The notes under the pieces were generated by a model. That model was not told the DNA's origin and made no database searches. It saw only the letters and a program-made list of their open reading frames with translations. Below, in pieces: positions 17,143 to 28,167 of a DNA stretch of 64,000 bases (its first letter is position 1; every line of letters starts with the position of its first letter). The stretch lies in the NCBI GenBank assembly GCA_965116245.1, contig OZ220497.1, forward strand, positions 1,984,001 through 2,048,000. Reading direction: 5' to 3'. Made by a program: the position numbers and the translations under genes. This stretch comes from Poriferisodalis sp965116245 (lineage in GTDB: Bacteria; Actinomycetota; Acidimicrobiia; Acidimicrobiales; Poriferisodalaceae).

Positions 17143-18389
17143 TAAGCAACCGCGAGATAGCAAACCTCGCAGGGGAGTGGCAGCTAGCTCAACATGTAGT
17201 TGAGAAGGACTACGTCCTGAGTTGGATGCTCGCGGGAATCGCGGAGCACCGACACACGCGATCGTGGGCGTTCAAAGGAGGTACATGCCTGCGAAAGTGC
17301 TGGTTCGAGACCTACCGATTCTCCGAGGACCTTGACTTTACGGTAACGGAGGGTGATCTCGACTTTGCTCATCTGAGTTCAGTCTTTGTGGAGATCGCCG
17401 AGTGGGTCGACGATGCATGCGGTCTGCGCCTCATTGTCGACGACAGGGCGTTTCGGAGGCGCAAGAACAAACGAGGCCATCCAACCGTTGAGGGTCGGAT
17501 CGCCTACATCGGACCACTCGGGACGCCGACACCTCCAAAGGTCAAACTAGATCTCACCGCCGATGAGGTCCTCGTACGAGAACTCGAGCGGAAGCCAGTT
17601 CTTCACCCGTTTAGTGACTCCCTGACCAGTGCCACAACATCTTGGCCCCCAGAGGTAGCCTGCTACTCGCTGCCCGAGCTTCTTGGCGAGAAGATTCGGG
17701 CGCTCGCTGAACGATGCCGACCACGCTACCTCTATGACGTGGTCCACGCTCACCGTCATCCAGATCTCGTCGGTCGCGGCCCCGAGGTGGTGGAAGTGCT
17801 CAAGGCGAAGTGTGTACACGCCACGATCGACATGCCCACGCTCAAGTCGATCAGAGCCACGCCGTTCCGCAACGAGATTGAGACCGAGTGGTCAAACATG
17901 CTCGGCCACCAGCTCATGTTCCTGCCGAAGTTCGAGGATTTTTGGTCGCAACTCCATGATGTCTTCGCGTGGCTCCAAGGAGCGCCCTCCGTAGACCTGC
18001 TTGCGGAGATCCAGCCAGCCGAGGTCGTGACCGATTGGCGACCTGCTCGTCACATAACCTCGTGGCGCGAGGCACCCACGCTTGAGCTGAACCGCTTGGC
18101 AGCGGCCAACCGCCTCAAAGTCTCCTACGGAAAGTTCGCTGGTCCTCTTCAGTCAATCCGCTTCGCAGGGGCAAACCGCCTCAAGGTCACGATCGACTAC
18201 CGTCCGATGAGCGGGCGGGTCGGACCTAGAACCGTCGAGCCATATTCCTTGCGCTACTCGAAACAGGGAGACTTACTGGTCATGGTGGTGAATGACCTAG
18301 ATCAAGTACGCAGCTACAGAGCTGATCGCATTTTGGACGTTCGCATTGAGCCGGAGAGCTTCACGCCCCGCTACCTCGTCGAGTTCTAA
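17139..18389 (+). CDS. abiEii: AbiEii nucleotidyltransferase toxin with extra C-terminal domain
   Basis: The 416-residue toxin carries the polymerase-beta-type active site: FKGGTCLRK (GGT at 47-49) and FSEDLDFT (Asp64 and Asp66). Family members add nucleotides to tRNA or other targets and stop growth. A KVKLDLTADEV block and LPELLGEKIRALAERCRPRYLYD, both conserved in AbiEii, follow. From about residue 320 an extra domain appears: TVEPYSLRYSKQGDLLVMVV, then VRSYRADRILDVRI, which resembles the WYL ligand-binding fold. Within it ANRLKVSY and ANRLKVTI form an internal duplication. The extra domain may sense a nucleotide or nucleic-acid signal. Confidence 0.88.
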   Translation: MISNREIANLAGEWQLAQHVVEKDYVLSWMLAGIAEHRHTRSWAFKGGTCLRKCWFETYRFSEDLDFTVTEGDLDFAHLSSVFVEIAEWVDDACGLRLIVDDRAFRRRKNKRGHPTVEGRIAYIGPLGTPTPPKVKLDLTADEVLVRELERKPVLHPFSDSLTSATTSWPPEVACYSLPELLGEKIRALAERCRPRYLYDVVHAHRHPDLVGRGPEVVEVLKAKCVHATIDMPTLKSIRATPFRNEIETEWSNMLGHQLMFLPKFEDFWSQLHDVFAWLQGAPSVDLLAEIQPAEVVTDWRPARHITSWREAPTLELNRLAAANRLKVSYGKFAGPLQSIRFAGANRLKVTIDYRPMSGRVGPRTVEPYSLRYSKQGDLLVMVVNDLDQVRSYRADRILDVRIEPESFTPRYLVEF

Positions 18390-18469
18390 GCGATGGGTTC
18401 AGGTCCGCCTGAGAGTAGGCAGCACGTGCCGATGCTTGAGACCTGCGTAGCATCGCTTGCGTGGTTTCG

Positions 18470-21523
<3,054 letters not shown>

Positions 21524-21587
21524 GGAGTTGACGGCGGCTGCTGGTAGACCGAGCAGACTCACCCGAATCGGCATCGGGATTGAATCG

Positions 21588-21671
21588 GTCGGAGTGGCGG
21601 AATTGGCAGACGCGCTAGATTTAGGATCTAGTGCCCGAAAGGGTGTGGGGGTTCAAGTCCCCCCTCCGACA
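21588..21671 (+). tRNA. tRNA-Leu, anticodon TAG
   Basis: The 84-nt sequence folds as a class II tRNA. The acceptor GTCGGAG pairs with CTCCGAC; the anticodon stem CTAGA/TCTAG closes the loop TTTAGGA with anticodon TAG (21622-21624); a long variable arm and the T-arm GGGGGTTCAAGTCCCCC follow. It decodes CUA and probably other CUN codons. The discriminator is A and CCA is not encoded. The 3' half also holds the end of a serine-recombinase remnant on the other strand, marking it as an integration site. Confidence 0.97.
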
Positions 21672-21826
21672 CACTCGCTGGTACACGCGTCGGGTCCTGC
21701 TGTGACCTGCATGCGCCTCTCGTCGTGGTAGTCGATGGCGAGGTTCAGTTCCTTGTAGATCGCCTTGCGATCCTCGGGGTCCGCCTTGCTCAGGTTCTCG
21801 ACGATGCTGTGGGGCTCGGAAACCAG
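21653..21826 (-). pseudogene. C-terminal remnant of a serine recombinase ending inside tRNA-Leu
   Basis: On the minus strand, between in-frame stops, 57 codons read SIVENLSKADPEDRKAIYKE, then LNLAIDYHDERRMQVTAGPD and end CTSECVGGGT. This resembles the extreme C-terminus of large serine recombinases (ADPEDKA-YxELGLxLxYD), which in actinobacteria often ends VGGGT because the stop lies in a tRNA 3' end. The stop at 21653-21655 is indeed inside tRNA-Leu. The catalytic and zinc domains are gone. I infer a former element integrated at this tRNA, its recombinase since deleted. Confidence 0.65.
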
Positions 21827-21876
21827 TCAGAGGGTGCCAGTGAGACAGTCGCTGGGTTTCGGGCACCCACAAGCGG

Positions 21877-21909
21877 TGCATTGCGAAATGCATTGCATTT
21901 GGCTATGCT
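21877..21909 (+). promoter_or_regulatory. MazEF promoter with overlapping operator
   Basis: TTGCGA (21881-21886) and TATGCT (21904-21909) are 17 bp apart, and the -10 ends 8 nt before the ATG at 21918. The promoter is overlain by TGCATT-GCGA-AATGCA (21877-21892), and a third TGCATT (21894-21899) follows. Such palindromes are the usual binding sites of RHH antitoxins. Confidence 0.5.
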
Positions 21910-21917
21910 CGCTGGGT

Positions 21918-22166
21918 ATGGCTCAACTGGTGACTCGAGTAGAGGACGATCTTGCGGCGGCGGTCGATGAGCTCGTCGAGGCTGGAGTCGTTGCGAGTCG
22001 ATCCGAGGCGGTGCGCGTTGGTCTCGAACAGCTTGTCGACCGGTGTCGTCGTGAGGAGATTGGGGCGAGAATTGTGCGCGGCTACCGGCAGCGTCCGCAG
22101 GAGGAAGCGGAAGTCGCGTGGGCGGACGAGTCGTCGGTGCGGATGATTGCGGAGGAGCCTTGGTAG
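21918..22166 (+). CDS. Ribbon-helix-helix antitoxin of a MazEF pair
   Basis: The 82-residue protein starts MAQLVTRVEDDLAAAVDELV, a beta-strand plus helix of the ribbon-helix-helix fold, followed by SRSEAVRVGLEQLVDRCRRE. The acidic C-terminal tail (EEAEVAWADESSVRMIAEEPW) would occupy the toxin active site. The frame extends upstream, but the fold begins at the ATG at 21918, just after the promoter. It overlaps the toxin gene by 7 bp. Confidence 0.85.
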   Translation: MAQLVTRVEDDLAAAVDELVEAGVVASRSEAVRVGLEQLVDRCRREEIGARIVRGYRQRPQEEAEVAWADESSVRMIAEEPW

Positions 22167-22480
22167 CGCTGACGCCGTCTCAGGGTGAGGTTTGGTGGGC
22201 CGAGGCTGAGGACAAGCGCCGACCCGTGCTCGTGGTGACCCGTAGCGATGCCGTGCCAGTCTTGAGGTGGATCGTCGTCGCTCCGGTGACACGCACCATT
22301 CGTCAGATTCCGACCGAAGTTCGCCTCGGCGTGAGTCACGGACTCCCTGACGATTGTGTGGCCTCGTTCGACAACTTGCAGCCGATTCGGCGTTCGTTTC
22401 TCACCCAGCGGGCGGGTGAACTCGCGATCGAGGAACTCGATGAGATCTGCCGAGCACTACGCGCGCTCGCGGACTGCTGA
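22160..22480 (+). CDS. mazF: MazF/PemK-family mRNA interferase toxin
   Basis: The 106-residue product has the MazF pattern: QGEVWWAEAEDKRRPVLVVTR, WIVVAPVTRTIRQIPTEVRL, then DCVASFDNLQPIRRSFLTQR. MazF toxins cleave RNA at short motifs. The frame begins upstream without ATG/GTG; TTG at 22160 is preceded by GGAGG and gives the normal family length. It overlaps the antitoxin stop by 7 bp. It sits just beyond the tRNA-Leu and recombinase remnant, so it was probably cargo of the lost element. Confidence 0.87.
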   Translation: MVALTPSQGEVWWAEAEDKRRPVLVVTRSDAVPVLRWIVVAPVTRTIRQIPTEVRLGVSHGLPDDCVASFDNLQPIRRSFLTQRAGELAIEELDEICRALRALADC

Positions 22481-22711
22481 CCAGCGGGACCTCAGGAAGC
22501 CGTCGCCAGCACACGACCGTTCCATTGGCGCCACGAAGGCCTCGAGGCCATCGAACGGATGGTGTGTCTCCTCGAGGATGTCGACATCGTGGCAACGGTC
22601 CCGAAGCACCGGAAAGACCGTGTCTGTCGACAGCTCGCCTAGAAGCCGTGAGACAGGACTATTCGCCTCTCGTTCCCGACGTTCTCGCTTCTCTCGGCTC
22701 TTCCTACCCAT
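22457..22711 (-). CDS. Small hypothetical protein, possibly truncated
   Basis: The 84-residue frame begins MGRKSREKRERREREAN, a highly basic start common on small uncharacterised bacterial proteins, then VSRLLGELSTDTVFPVLRDR. It ends in sequence overlapping the tail of mazF on the other strand by 24 bp, which suggests the 3' end was replaced when the mazEF segment arrived. No function is assigned. Confidence 0.4.
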   Translation of the reverse strand: MGRKSREKRERREREANSPVSRLLGELSTDTVFPVLRDRCHDVDILEETHHPFDGLEAFVAPMERSCAGDGFLRSRWSAVRERA

Positions 22712-22889
22712 GTAGTCCTCGGTAGTGCCTTTGACCAGTCAACTCCAGGGCCGGGGCCAGCGGCCATTGGGTTTGGTCGACTGGGTCTCGGGGTCGTTGA
22801 GCGGGCTTGTGGGGTGCAGCCGCCGGGTGAGCTTTGTCGCGGTAGCGGTTTGCGCTGCTGGTGTTGGTGGGATTGATGTCGCCGGTTGG

Positions 22890-23645
22890 TCAGTTGTGGG
22901 GGACGATGACCCGGTTGGCGACCTCGTTGATGTGTGGGTAGATGAGTCGGATGAGTCCGGCTGCGATGGCCACGGCGGCGAGTTGGGCGGCAATGAATGC
23001 GGGGGCGGAGGCCGGTTCGATGCCTGCGAAGGTGTCAGAGAAGGTGCGGGCGATAGTGACGGCGGGGTTGGCGAAGCTGGTGGATGAGGTGAAGTAGTAG
23101 GCGCCAGCGATGTAGCCGCCGACGGAGAAGGCGGCGACGCTGGGCCGTCCGGAGCGGACGACGCCGAAGATGACCACCAGGAGGCCGACGGTGGCGACGA
23201 CCTCGGCGAAGACGAGGTGCCCGGTGGAGCGGTCTTTGGTGGACCAGTCGACGGCGGCGAGGTCGAACATGAGGTTGGCGCTGATGGTGCCGACGATGCC
23301 GCCGGTGATCTGGGCGGCGATGTAGGCGGCAGCGGTAGGGGTGTCGATGCCACCGAGGATGCGGTCGGCGATGGTGACGGCGGGGTTGAAGTGGGCGCCG
23401 GATGCTGAGCCGAGAGCGAGAATGAGGGCGGTTAGGACGCCAGCGGTGGCGAAGGCGTTCTGGAGGAGCTGGAGACCGACGTCGTCGGTGAGGGATTCGG
23501 CCATGATCCCCGAACCGATCACGGCGGCGAGCAGGAACGCGGTGCCCGTGAACTCGGCCGCCAAAGCTGACCAGTCAACCCGCCATCGATCCTGTGGCGC
23601 TGGGGTTGCAGTGCGTGTGGTCGGGGGTTGGTCGGGTTCGGGCAT
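22890..23645 (-). CDS. Aquaporin/aquaglyceroporin (MIP family)
   Basis: The 251-residue channel has six membrane segments and both half-helix signatures: AHFNPAVT (NPA 87-89) and FANPAVTIAR (NPA 193-195, selectivity-filter Arg200). MIP proteins pass water, glycerol or neutral metalloids such as arsenite. Directly upstream and in frame, but lacking a start codon, lies what looks like the C-terminal tail of an ArsC-type arsenate reductase. MIP channels paired or fused with ArsC export arsenite in some actinobacteria, so an arsenic role is plausible for this orphaned channel. ATG at 23645 is the only usable start. Confidence 0.93.
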   Translation of the reverse strand: MPEPDQPPTTRTATPAPQDRWRVDWSALAAEFTGTAFLLAAVIGSGIMAESLTDDVGLQLLQNAFATAGVLTALILALGSASGAHFNPAVTIADRILGGIDTPTAAAYIAAQITGGIVGTISANLMFDLAAVDWSTKDRSTGHLVFAEVVATVGLLVVIFGVVRSGRPSVAAFSVGGYIAGAYYFTSSTSFANPAVTIARTFSDTFAGIEPASAPAFIAAQLAAVAIAAGLIRLIYPHINEVANRVIVPHN

Positions 23646-23777
23646 CAGGGGTGGAGCCTTGCAGGTTAGGGATGCGATGCGGGTGTCGAGGGTGGCGATG
23701 ACGGCATCGAAGGCCGCGTCGGTGCCAGCCTCGATTGGGTCGGGGATCGACCAGTGCCACCAGCTCGGTCCGGGGTG
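23646..23777 (-). pseudogene. C-terminal remnant of an ArsC/LMW-phosphatase-like gene
   Basis: In frame with, and just upstream of, the aquaporin, codons read WWHWSIPDPIEAGTDAAFDA then VIATLDTRIASL. This resembles the end of thioredoxin-type arsenate reductases (DW-DPAG-...-VR-DI-RV-L). The catalytic CxxxxCR N-terminus is missing. The break is at the left end of repeat copy B (23777), with a TAA in frame inside the repeat. The assignment rests on a short match. Confidence 0.45.
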
Positions 23778-23811
23778 AATCGTTCTGGGTTTGTTGGTGG
23801 TTTAGGGGTGT
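23777..23811 (+). repeat. 35-bp dispersed repeat, copy B
   Basis: Matches copy A (13611-13645) at 31 of 35 positions in the same orientation. Its left end abuts the broken end of the arsC remnant, just as copy A abuts the broken toxin gene. The following ~265 bp to the amidase start contain no gene or clear promoter that I can see. Confidence 0.75.
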
Positions 23812-24076
23812 CGTTTGCTAGCGGCAGTAAAACCCGTCGGCCCATGGCAGGGTCAGGGCGCACTCAGTCGAGCGAGTTCCGTTGTGTGACGGACTTGCGT
23901 TGTCGTGTTGATGGTTCGCGTGGGTGTGATGGCTGGCTCTTGGGCAAGCTGCGCGCTACTGCGGCGGCGGATACCTGCATTTGTGGGTTATGGCCCGGGA
24001 GGGGGCGTACTTAGGTTGCGGCTTAGGAGTCGGCCCAGAAGGGTCGCGCGAAGTCCGAGGCGACACAGGAGGGCCC

Positions 24077-25630
24077 GTGGCTATTCCAGTACCTGACATT
24101 GATGAGCTGGCAGCGATTAGTGATCGCTGGAATCTGAGACTGGCAGGTGACCAGCTAGAGGTGTTCCAGGCGCTAATCCAGGGCGCGTTGGGTTCCTACG
24201 ACCATGTTGACGCCATGTACGACAGGTCGAAGCCAGCCTCGCCGAAGCGTGACAGCTACCGGCCTGAAGACGGCGAGAACGAACTGGGCGCCTGGTACTA
24301 CAAGTGCGACATCCAGGAGACCGAGACCGGCCCGCTGGCAGGGCGGACGTTCGCAATCAAGGACAACACCGCAGTGGCAGGCGTTCCGATGATGAACGGT
24401 TCGCGCATCCTCGAGGGGTACACCCCGACGGTCGATGCCACCGTGGTTCGTCGCATTCTTGATGCTGGCGGCCGAATCTTGGGCAAGTCGGCATGTGAGG
24501 ATCTGTGTTTTTCGGGCGCAAGCCACACCTCGGCTCTGGGTCCGATCCGCAATCCCTGGGATGCCTCGCGCACTGCAGGAGGTTCCTCGGGAGGCAGCGG
24601 CGCACTCGTCGCAGCCGGTGAGGTTGACATGGCCATTGCGGCGGACCAGGGCGGCTCAATCCGGATGCCATCGTCGTGGAACGGGGTGTGCGGAATCAAG
24701 GCCACCTTCGGGCTGGTGCCTTACACGGGCGCGTATCCGATCGAATGGACGATCGACCACATCGGACCGGTGGCACGGAACATCACGGACCTAGCCACGT
24801 TCCTGACTGTGATCGCCGGTCCTGATGGCAACGACCCACGGCAAATGCAGGCACCAAGCGGGATCGACTACACCGCAGGGCTCGAGGAGGGCATCGATGG
24901 TCTGAAGATCGGCATTGTGGCTGAAGGGTTTGGCTGGGAGGACCTCAGCGACCCCGCCTCGGATGCGCTGGTAGCAGCAGAAGCCAACCGGCTCAGCGAT
25001 CTTGGCGCGAAGGTGGAGACATTCTCGATGCCCTTGCACCGAGAGGCGCTGCATGTCTGGAACGTGATCGCAACCGACGGCGGTATGTGGCAGATGATTC
25101 GGGGCAACGGCTACGGAATGAACTACAAGGGCCTGTACGACCCCGAGCAAATGGAACACACCAAGCGAGGCTGGGAAACCAAGGCCGCACAGATCTCAGA
25201 AACGCTGCGGTTCGTGATCTTGTGTGCCGAATACAGCATCGGCCGCAACGGTGGCGGCGCCTATGCACGAGCGTCGAACGTCCGCAGCCAGATCAACGCC
25301 GCAGTGGACAAAGCACTTCAAAGCTATGACGTCTTGTGCTATCCGACGCTGCCGTTCCCGGCCAAGGAGATTCCATCGAGCGACGCGCCGGTCGTGGACT
25401 ACGTCGCTCGGGCGCTCGAGATGATTCCCAACACGGCCGTTTCTAACGTGACCGGAAACCCTGACCTGACGGTCCCCGCCGCTGGCGGTAGCGGGATGCC
25501 AGTAGGGATGAGTTTCGTCGGAAAACAGTGGGACGAGGCGACGTTGCTTCGTGTGGGCCGGGCGTACGAGAAGATGGTGGGCGGATTCGCTCTGTCCCCG
25601 ATGGCCCAAGCTGCTCTCGGCGGAATCTGA
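24077..25630 (+). CDS. Amidase (amidase-signature family)
   Basis: The 517-residue enzyme hydrolyses an amide to acid and ammonia. The Ser-cisSer-Lys triad is present: Lys near residue 95 in FAIKDNTAVAGVPM, and the serines in TAGGSSGGSGALVA (about 167-180) and DQGGSIRMPSSWNGVCG. GTG at 24077 follows AGGAGG by 4 nt and fits the family start. The amide/urea-type importer, acyl-CoA ligase and dehydrogenase downstream suggest the acid product is activated and oxidised. Substrate could be an aliphatic or aromatic amide. An AmiC-like sensor gene at 34149 supports amide induction. Confidence 0.93.
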   Translation: MAIPVPDIDELAAISDRWNLRLAGDQLEVFQALIQGALGSYDHVDAMYDRSKPASPKRDSYRPEDGENELGAWYYKCDIQETETGPLAGRTFAIKDNTAVAGVPMMNGSRILEGYTPTVDATVVRRILDAGGRILGKSACEDLCFSGASHTSALGPIRNPWDASRTAGGSSGGSGALVAAGEVDMAIAADQGGSIRMPSSWNGVCGIKATFGLVPYTGAYPIEWTIDHIGPVARNITDLATFLTVIAGPDGNDPRQMQAPSGIDYTAGLEEGIDGLKIGIVAEGFGWEDLSDPASDALVAAEANRLSDLGAKVETFSMPLHREALHVWNVIATDGGMWQMIRGNGYGMNYKGLYDPEQMEHTKRGWETKAAQISETLRFVILCAEYSIGRNGGGAYARASNVRSQINAAVDKALQSYDVLCYPTLPFPAKEIPSSDAPVVDYVARALEMIPNTAVSNVTGNPDLTVPAAGGSGMPVGMSFVGKQWDEATLLRVGRAYEKMVGGFALSPMAQAALGGI

Positions 25631-25631
25631 G

Positions 25632-25676
25632 ACCTGCAATCGCAGGTAATTCGGCCCGACCATGCAATCGCAGGTA
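25632..25676 (+). repeat. Hairpin and exact 14-bp direct repeat after the amidase gene
   Basis: ACCTGC-AATC-GCAGGT (25632-25647) is a perfect 6-bp hairpin starting just after the amidase stop. Its part TGCAATCGCAGGTA (25635-25648) recurs exactly at 25663-25676, 28 bp on. It may be a terminator fragment duplicated in tandem or a pair of regulator sites for the importer operon. Confidence 0.55.
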
Positions 25677-25755
25677 CCGGGGTGTGAGCGTGACTGTTAG
25701 TCGTGTTGGACGGGATGGGAAATGTCTTGCCGTTCTGACGATGTGTGGAGGGCAC

Positions 25756-25769
25756 GACGACGTGTCGTC
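25756..25769. promoter_or_regulatory. Palindrome before importer operon
   Basis: GACGACGTGTCGTC has 6-bp arms around GT and ends 3 nt before the strong GGAGGGAGG ribosome site of the binding-protein gene. It could be an operator or a leader hairpin affecting translation start. Confidence 0.35.
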
Positions 25770-25788
25770 CGCGGAGGGAGGAATTGAA

Positions 25789-27177
25789 ATGAGTAGGTCC
25801 AGCGACCGACGGCGTGGATTGTGCGGGCAGTTCCTGGCCGTCCTGCTTGCCGTCGTTTTGATTACCGCAGCATGCGGTGACGATGACGATTCGGTCGATC
25901 CGCCTGTCGACGGCGCCCCAGCCGAAGCCAATGGCACCGCTAGCGGCGATGACGGCAGCGAGACCGAGGACACCAGCGACGCTGACGAAATCACCGACGA
26001 CGGTGACGGCGGGGACGCCGAGCCCGAGGAGAACGCGGAACCGATCAGGGTTGGCAGCCTGCTAGATGAGACAGGTCCGCTAAACATCTATGGCGGGCCA
26101 ATGGCCAACGCGACAAGGCTCGCCATTGCGAACATCAACGCCAACGGTGGCGTCCTGGGTCGTCCGTTGGAGTTGGTGGCGTTGGACTCCAAGTCCGACC
26201 AAAACGAGTACATAACCGGCGCTGACCGGCTGGTGTCCGAGGACTTGGCCGTCGTTCATGCTGGCATCACGAGCGCATCTCGTGAGGCCATCCGTCCGAC
26301 CTTCCGCGAAGCAGACCTTCTCTACTTCTACAACGTGCTGTACGAGGGCGGGCAGTGCGATCGGAACCTGTTCGTGACTGGCGTGACTCCAACTCAGCAG
26401 CTCCAGGTTCTGATTCCCTGGGCGATCCAGAACCTTGGTCCCAAGCTCTACATCTTGGCCGCCGACTACAACTACGGCCAGATCTCGGCCGACTGGGTAC
26501 GACAGTACGCCGCGGAAAACGGTGGCGAGATTGTCGGGGAGGACTTCTTCCCGTTAGATGTCGCTGAGTTCGGCACAACTGTAGGTGACGTTCAAGGCGC
26601 TGCGCCCGATGCGGTCGTCTCACTGCTCGTAGGTGGAGCCCACATCTCGTTCTACAACCAGTACGCGGCTGCCGGTGCAAACGACACTATCCCGATCGTC
26701 TCTTCGACCTTCGGCGCGGGTGGAGAGCACCTGGCCCTCGACGCCGATGCTTCGGCAAATGTGTACGTCGCCTACCCGTACTTCAACGAGCTCGACAACG
26801 AGGCGAACACAGCCCTCATCGCCTCATGGCAAGCCGAGTTCGGCGACGCACCCATCACCGACATCGGCGTCTACGCCTGGGAGGGCTGGCACCTGTGGGC
26901 TGAGGCGGTGAACAGGGCAGGGACCCTCGATCGCGATGCCGTCATCGCTGAGTTGGAGAGCGGCAATGTCAGCTTCGAAGGCCCGAAAGGTCTTGTCACC
27001 ATCGACGGGGCGTCGCACCACACGATCCAGCCGATGAGCTTGGCTCAAACGAACGACGCCAACGGGTTCGACGTGTTCGAGACGTTCGACAGCGTGGCCC
27101 CCACGTGGGAGCAAGAGACTTGCGATCTCATCACCAACCCGGACACCAACGAGCAGTTCACGCCCGCGGACAACTAA
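25789..27177 (+). CDS. Amide/urea-type ABC importer binding lipoprotein (UrtA/FmdD-like)
   Basis: The frame is open far upstream, but ATG at 25789 follows GGAGGGAGG and starts a lipoprotein signal (FLAVLLAVVLITAACGD). After an acidic linker the 462-residue protein shows the PBP type 1 fold: IRVGSLLDETGPLNIYGGPM, GVLGRPLELVALDSKSDQNE, AGITSASREAIRPTF and YILAADYNYGQISADWVRQY, which match urea/short-chain-amide binding proteins rather than leucine ones. It would deliver amides to the permeases behind it and so to the amidase. A strong stem-loop follows the gene. Confidence 0.9.
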   Translation: MSRSSDRRRGLCGQFLAVLLAVVLITAACGDDDDSVDPPVDGAPAEANGTASGDDGSETEDTSDADEITDDGDGGDAEPEENAEPIRVGSLLDETGPLNIYGGPMANATRLAIANINANGGVLGRPLELVALDSKSDQNEYITGADRLVSEDLAVVHAGITSASREAIRPTFREADLLYFYNVLYEGGQCDRNLFVTGVTPTQQLQVLIPWAIQNLGPKLYILAADYNYGQISADWVRQYAAENGGEIVGEDFFPLDVAEFGTTVGDVQGAAPDAVVSLLVGGAHISFYNQYAAAGANDTIPIVSSTFGAGGEHLALDADASANVYVAYPYFNELDNEANTALIASWQAEFGDAPITDIGVYAWEGWHLWAEAVNRAGTLDRDAVIAELESGNVSFEGPKGLVTIDGASHHTIQPMSLAQTNDANGFDVFETFDSVAPTWEQETCDLITNPDTNEQFTPADN

Positions 27178-27224
27178 GCCACACCCCTCCTCGGTTCGTC
27201 CGGGAGCAAACGGGGGCAAGCTCC

Positions 27225-27256
27225 AGGGGAGGACCCACAGGCGAGGGTCCTCCCCT
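27225..27256 (+). terminator. Strong 12-bp stem-loop between binding-protein and permease genes
   Basis: AGGGGAGGACCC (27225-27236) pairs perfectly with GGGTCCTCCCCT (27245-27256) around an 8-nt loop. No T-run follows. Stems at this place in importer operons commonly protect the binding-protein mRNA and reduce read-through, giving more binding protein than channel. Confidence 0.7.
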
Positions 27257-27306
27257 CCGGGCTCGAGCTATGTCCGTTCTGGCTACCACTCAGAGGGGCA
27301 ATATCG

Positions 27307-28167
27307 TTGGCCGTCGACAATCTCTTCAACCTCGGGTTCAACCTGGCGACCACCATTGCCACTTTGGCTCTGGTGTCGATCGGCCTCGCCGTCATCTTCG
27401 GCATGCGAGGCGTTATCAACCTTGCCCACGGCGAGTTCATCATGCTCGGTGCGTTCGCAACTTTGTCTGGCACCCGCTCCGGCCTCAACGTTTGGTTAGC
27501 GATGATCGTCGGAACAACTTTCGTCGGACTGTTCGGCTTACTGATCGAACGGTTGCTGATCCGCCATCTCTATGGCCGATTGGCTGACACGATGCTGGCC
27601 ACGTTTGGCCTTTCGTTCATTTTGATCCAAGTGGTTGACAATCGATACGGATCAGTCACCGAGGGCATTCCGGTCCCGCTCGGTAGTTTCCAAGTCGGCC
27701 ATTTCTCAATGTCGACCTACAACGCGGTGATCATCGTTGGCGCCGCATCGATGGTCGCTGTCACGTTCGTGGTGATGCGCCGTACCCGTTATGGGCTTTT
27801 GGCCCGCGCTGCTACCCAGTCGTCAGACATGGCCGAGGCGCTCGGCGTCAACACCTCCCGAGTCAACGTGTGGACCTTCGGATTCGGGTCCGCCCTCGCT
27901 GGCGCGGCTGGCGCCCTACTAGCCCCGCTCGTCGGTGTCATACCAACGATGGGACAGACGTTCGTGGCGCGGGCCTTCATGACCGTGATCGTTGGCGGCC
28001 CGAGCTTCATCGCTGGAACTGCGTCGGCCAGCGGCCTGCTCGGATTCGTCGAGAACCTTGCCACCGAACGAGCGACACCGGTAATCGGCCAGGCGATGCT
28101 GTTGATCGCCGCCATCGTCATCTTGCGATTCCTGCCCCAAGGCCTAACCGGAAAGCGGGACCGCTGA
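27307..28167 (+). CDS. Branched-chain/urea-type ABC permease (UrtB/LivH-like)
   Basis: This 286-residue membrane protein begins at TTG 27307, with GAGGGG about 9 nt before. VSIGLAVIFGMRGVINLAHGEFIMLGAF is the typical LivH/UrtB start, YGLLARAATQSSDMAEALGVN the ATPase-contact loop. Eight or so hydrophobic segments are visible. It forms one half of the channel. Its stop overlaps the next ATG (TGATG), so it is coupled to the permease-ATPase fusion. Confidence 0.92.
   Translation: MAVDNLFNLGFNLATTIATLALVSIGLAVIFGMRGVINLAHGEFIMLGAFATLSGTRSGLNVWLAMIVGTTFVGLFGLLIERLLIRHLYGRLADTMLATFGLSFILIQVVDNRYGSVTEGIPVPLGSFQVGHFSMSTYNAVIIVGAASMVAVTFVVMRRTRYGLLARAATQSSDMAEALGVNTSRVNVWTFGFGSALAGAAGALLAPLVGVIPTMGQTFVARAFMTVIVGGPSFIAGTASASGLLGFVENLATERATPVIGQAMLLIAAIVILRFLPQGLTGKRDR

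Noticed and set aside
21621..21893. 90-codon minus-strand frame over tRNA-Leu ending RRGDLNPHTLSGTRS
   Set aside because: The tail is the familiar translation of a tRNA antisense strand; the frame beside it (21653-21826) gives the recombinase-like remnant instead.
27870..28166. Upstream extension of the permease-ATPase fusion frame
   Set aside because: It overlaps the previous permease gene in another frame; the TGATG junction at 28165-28169 gives the natural start.
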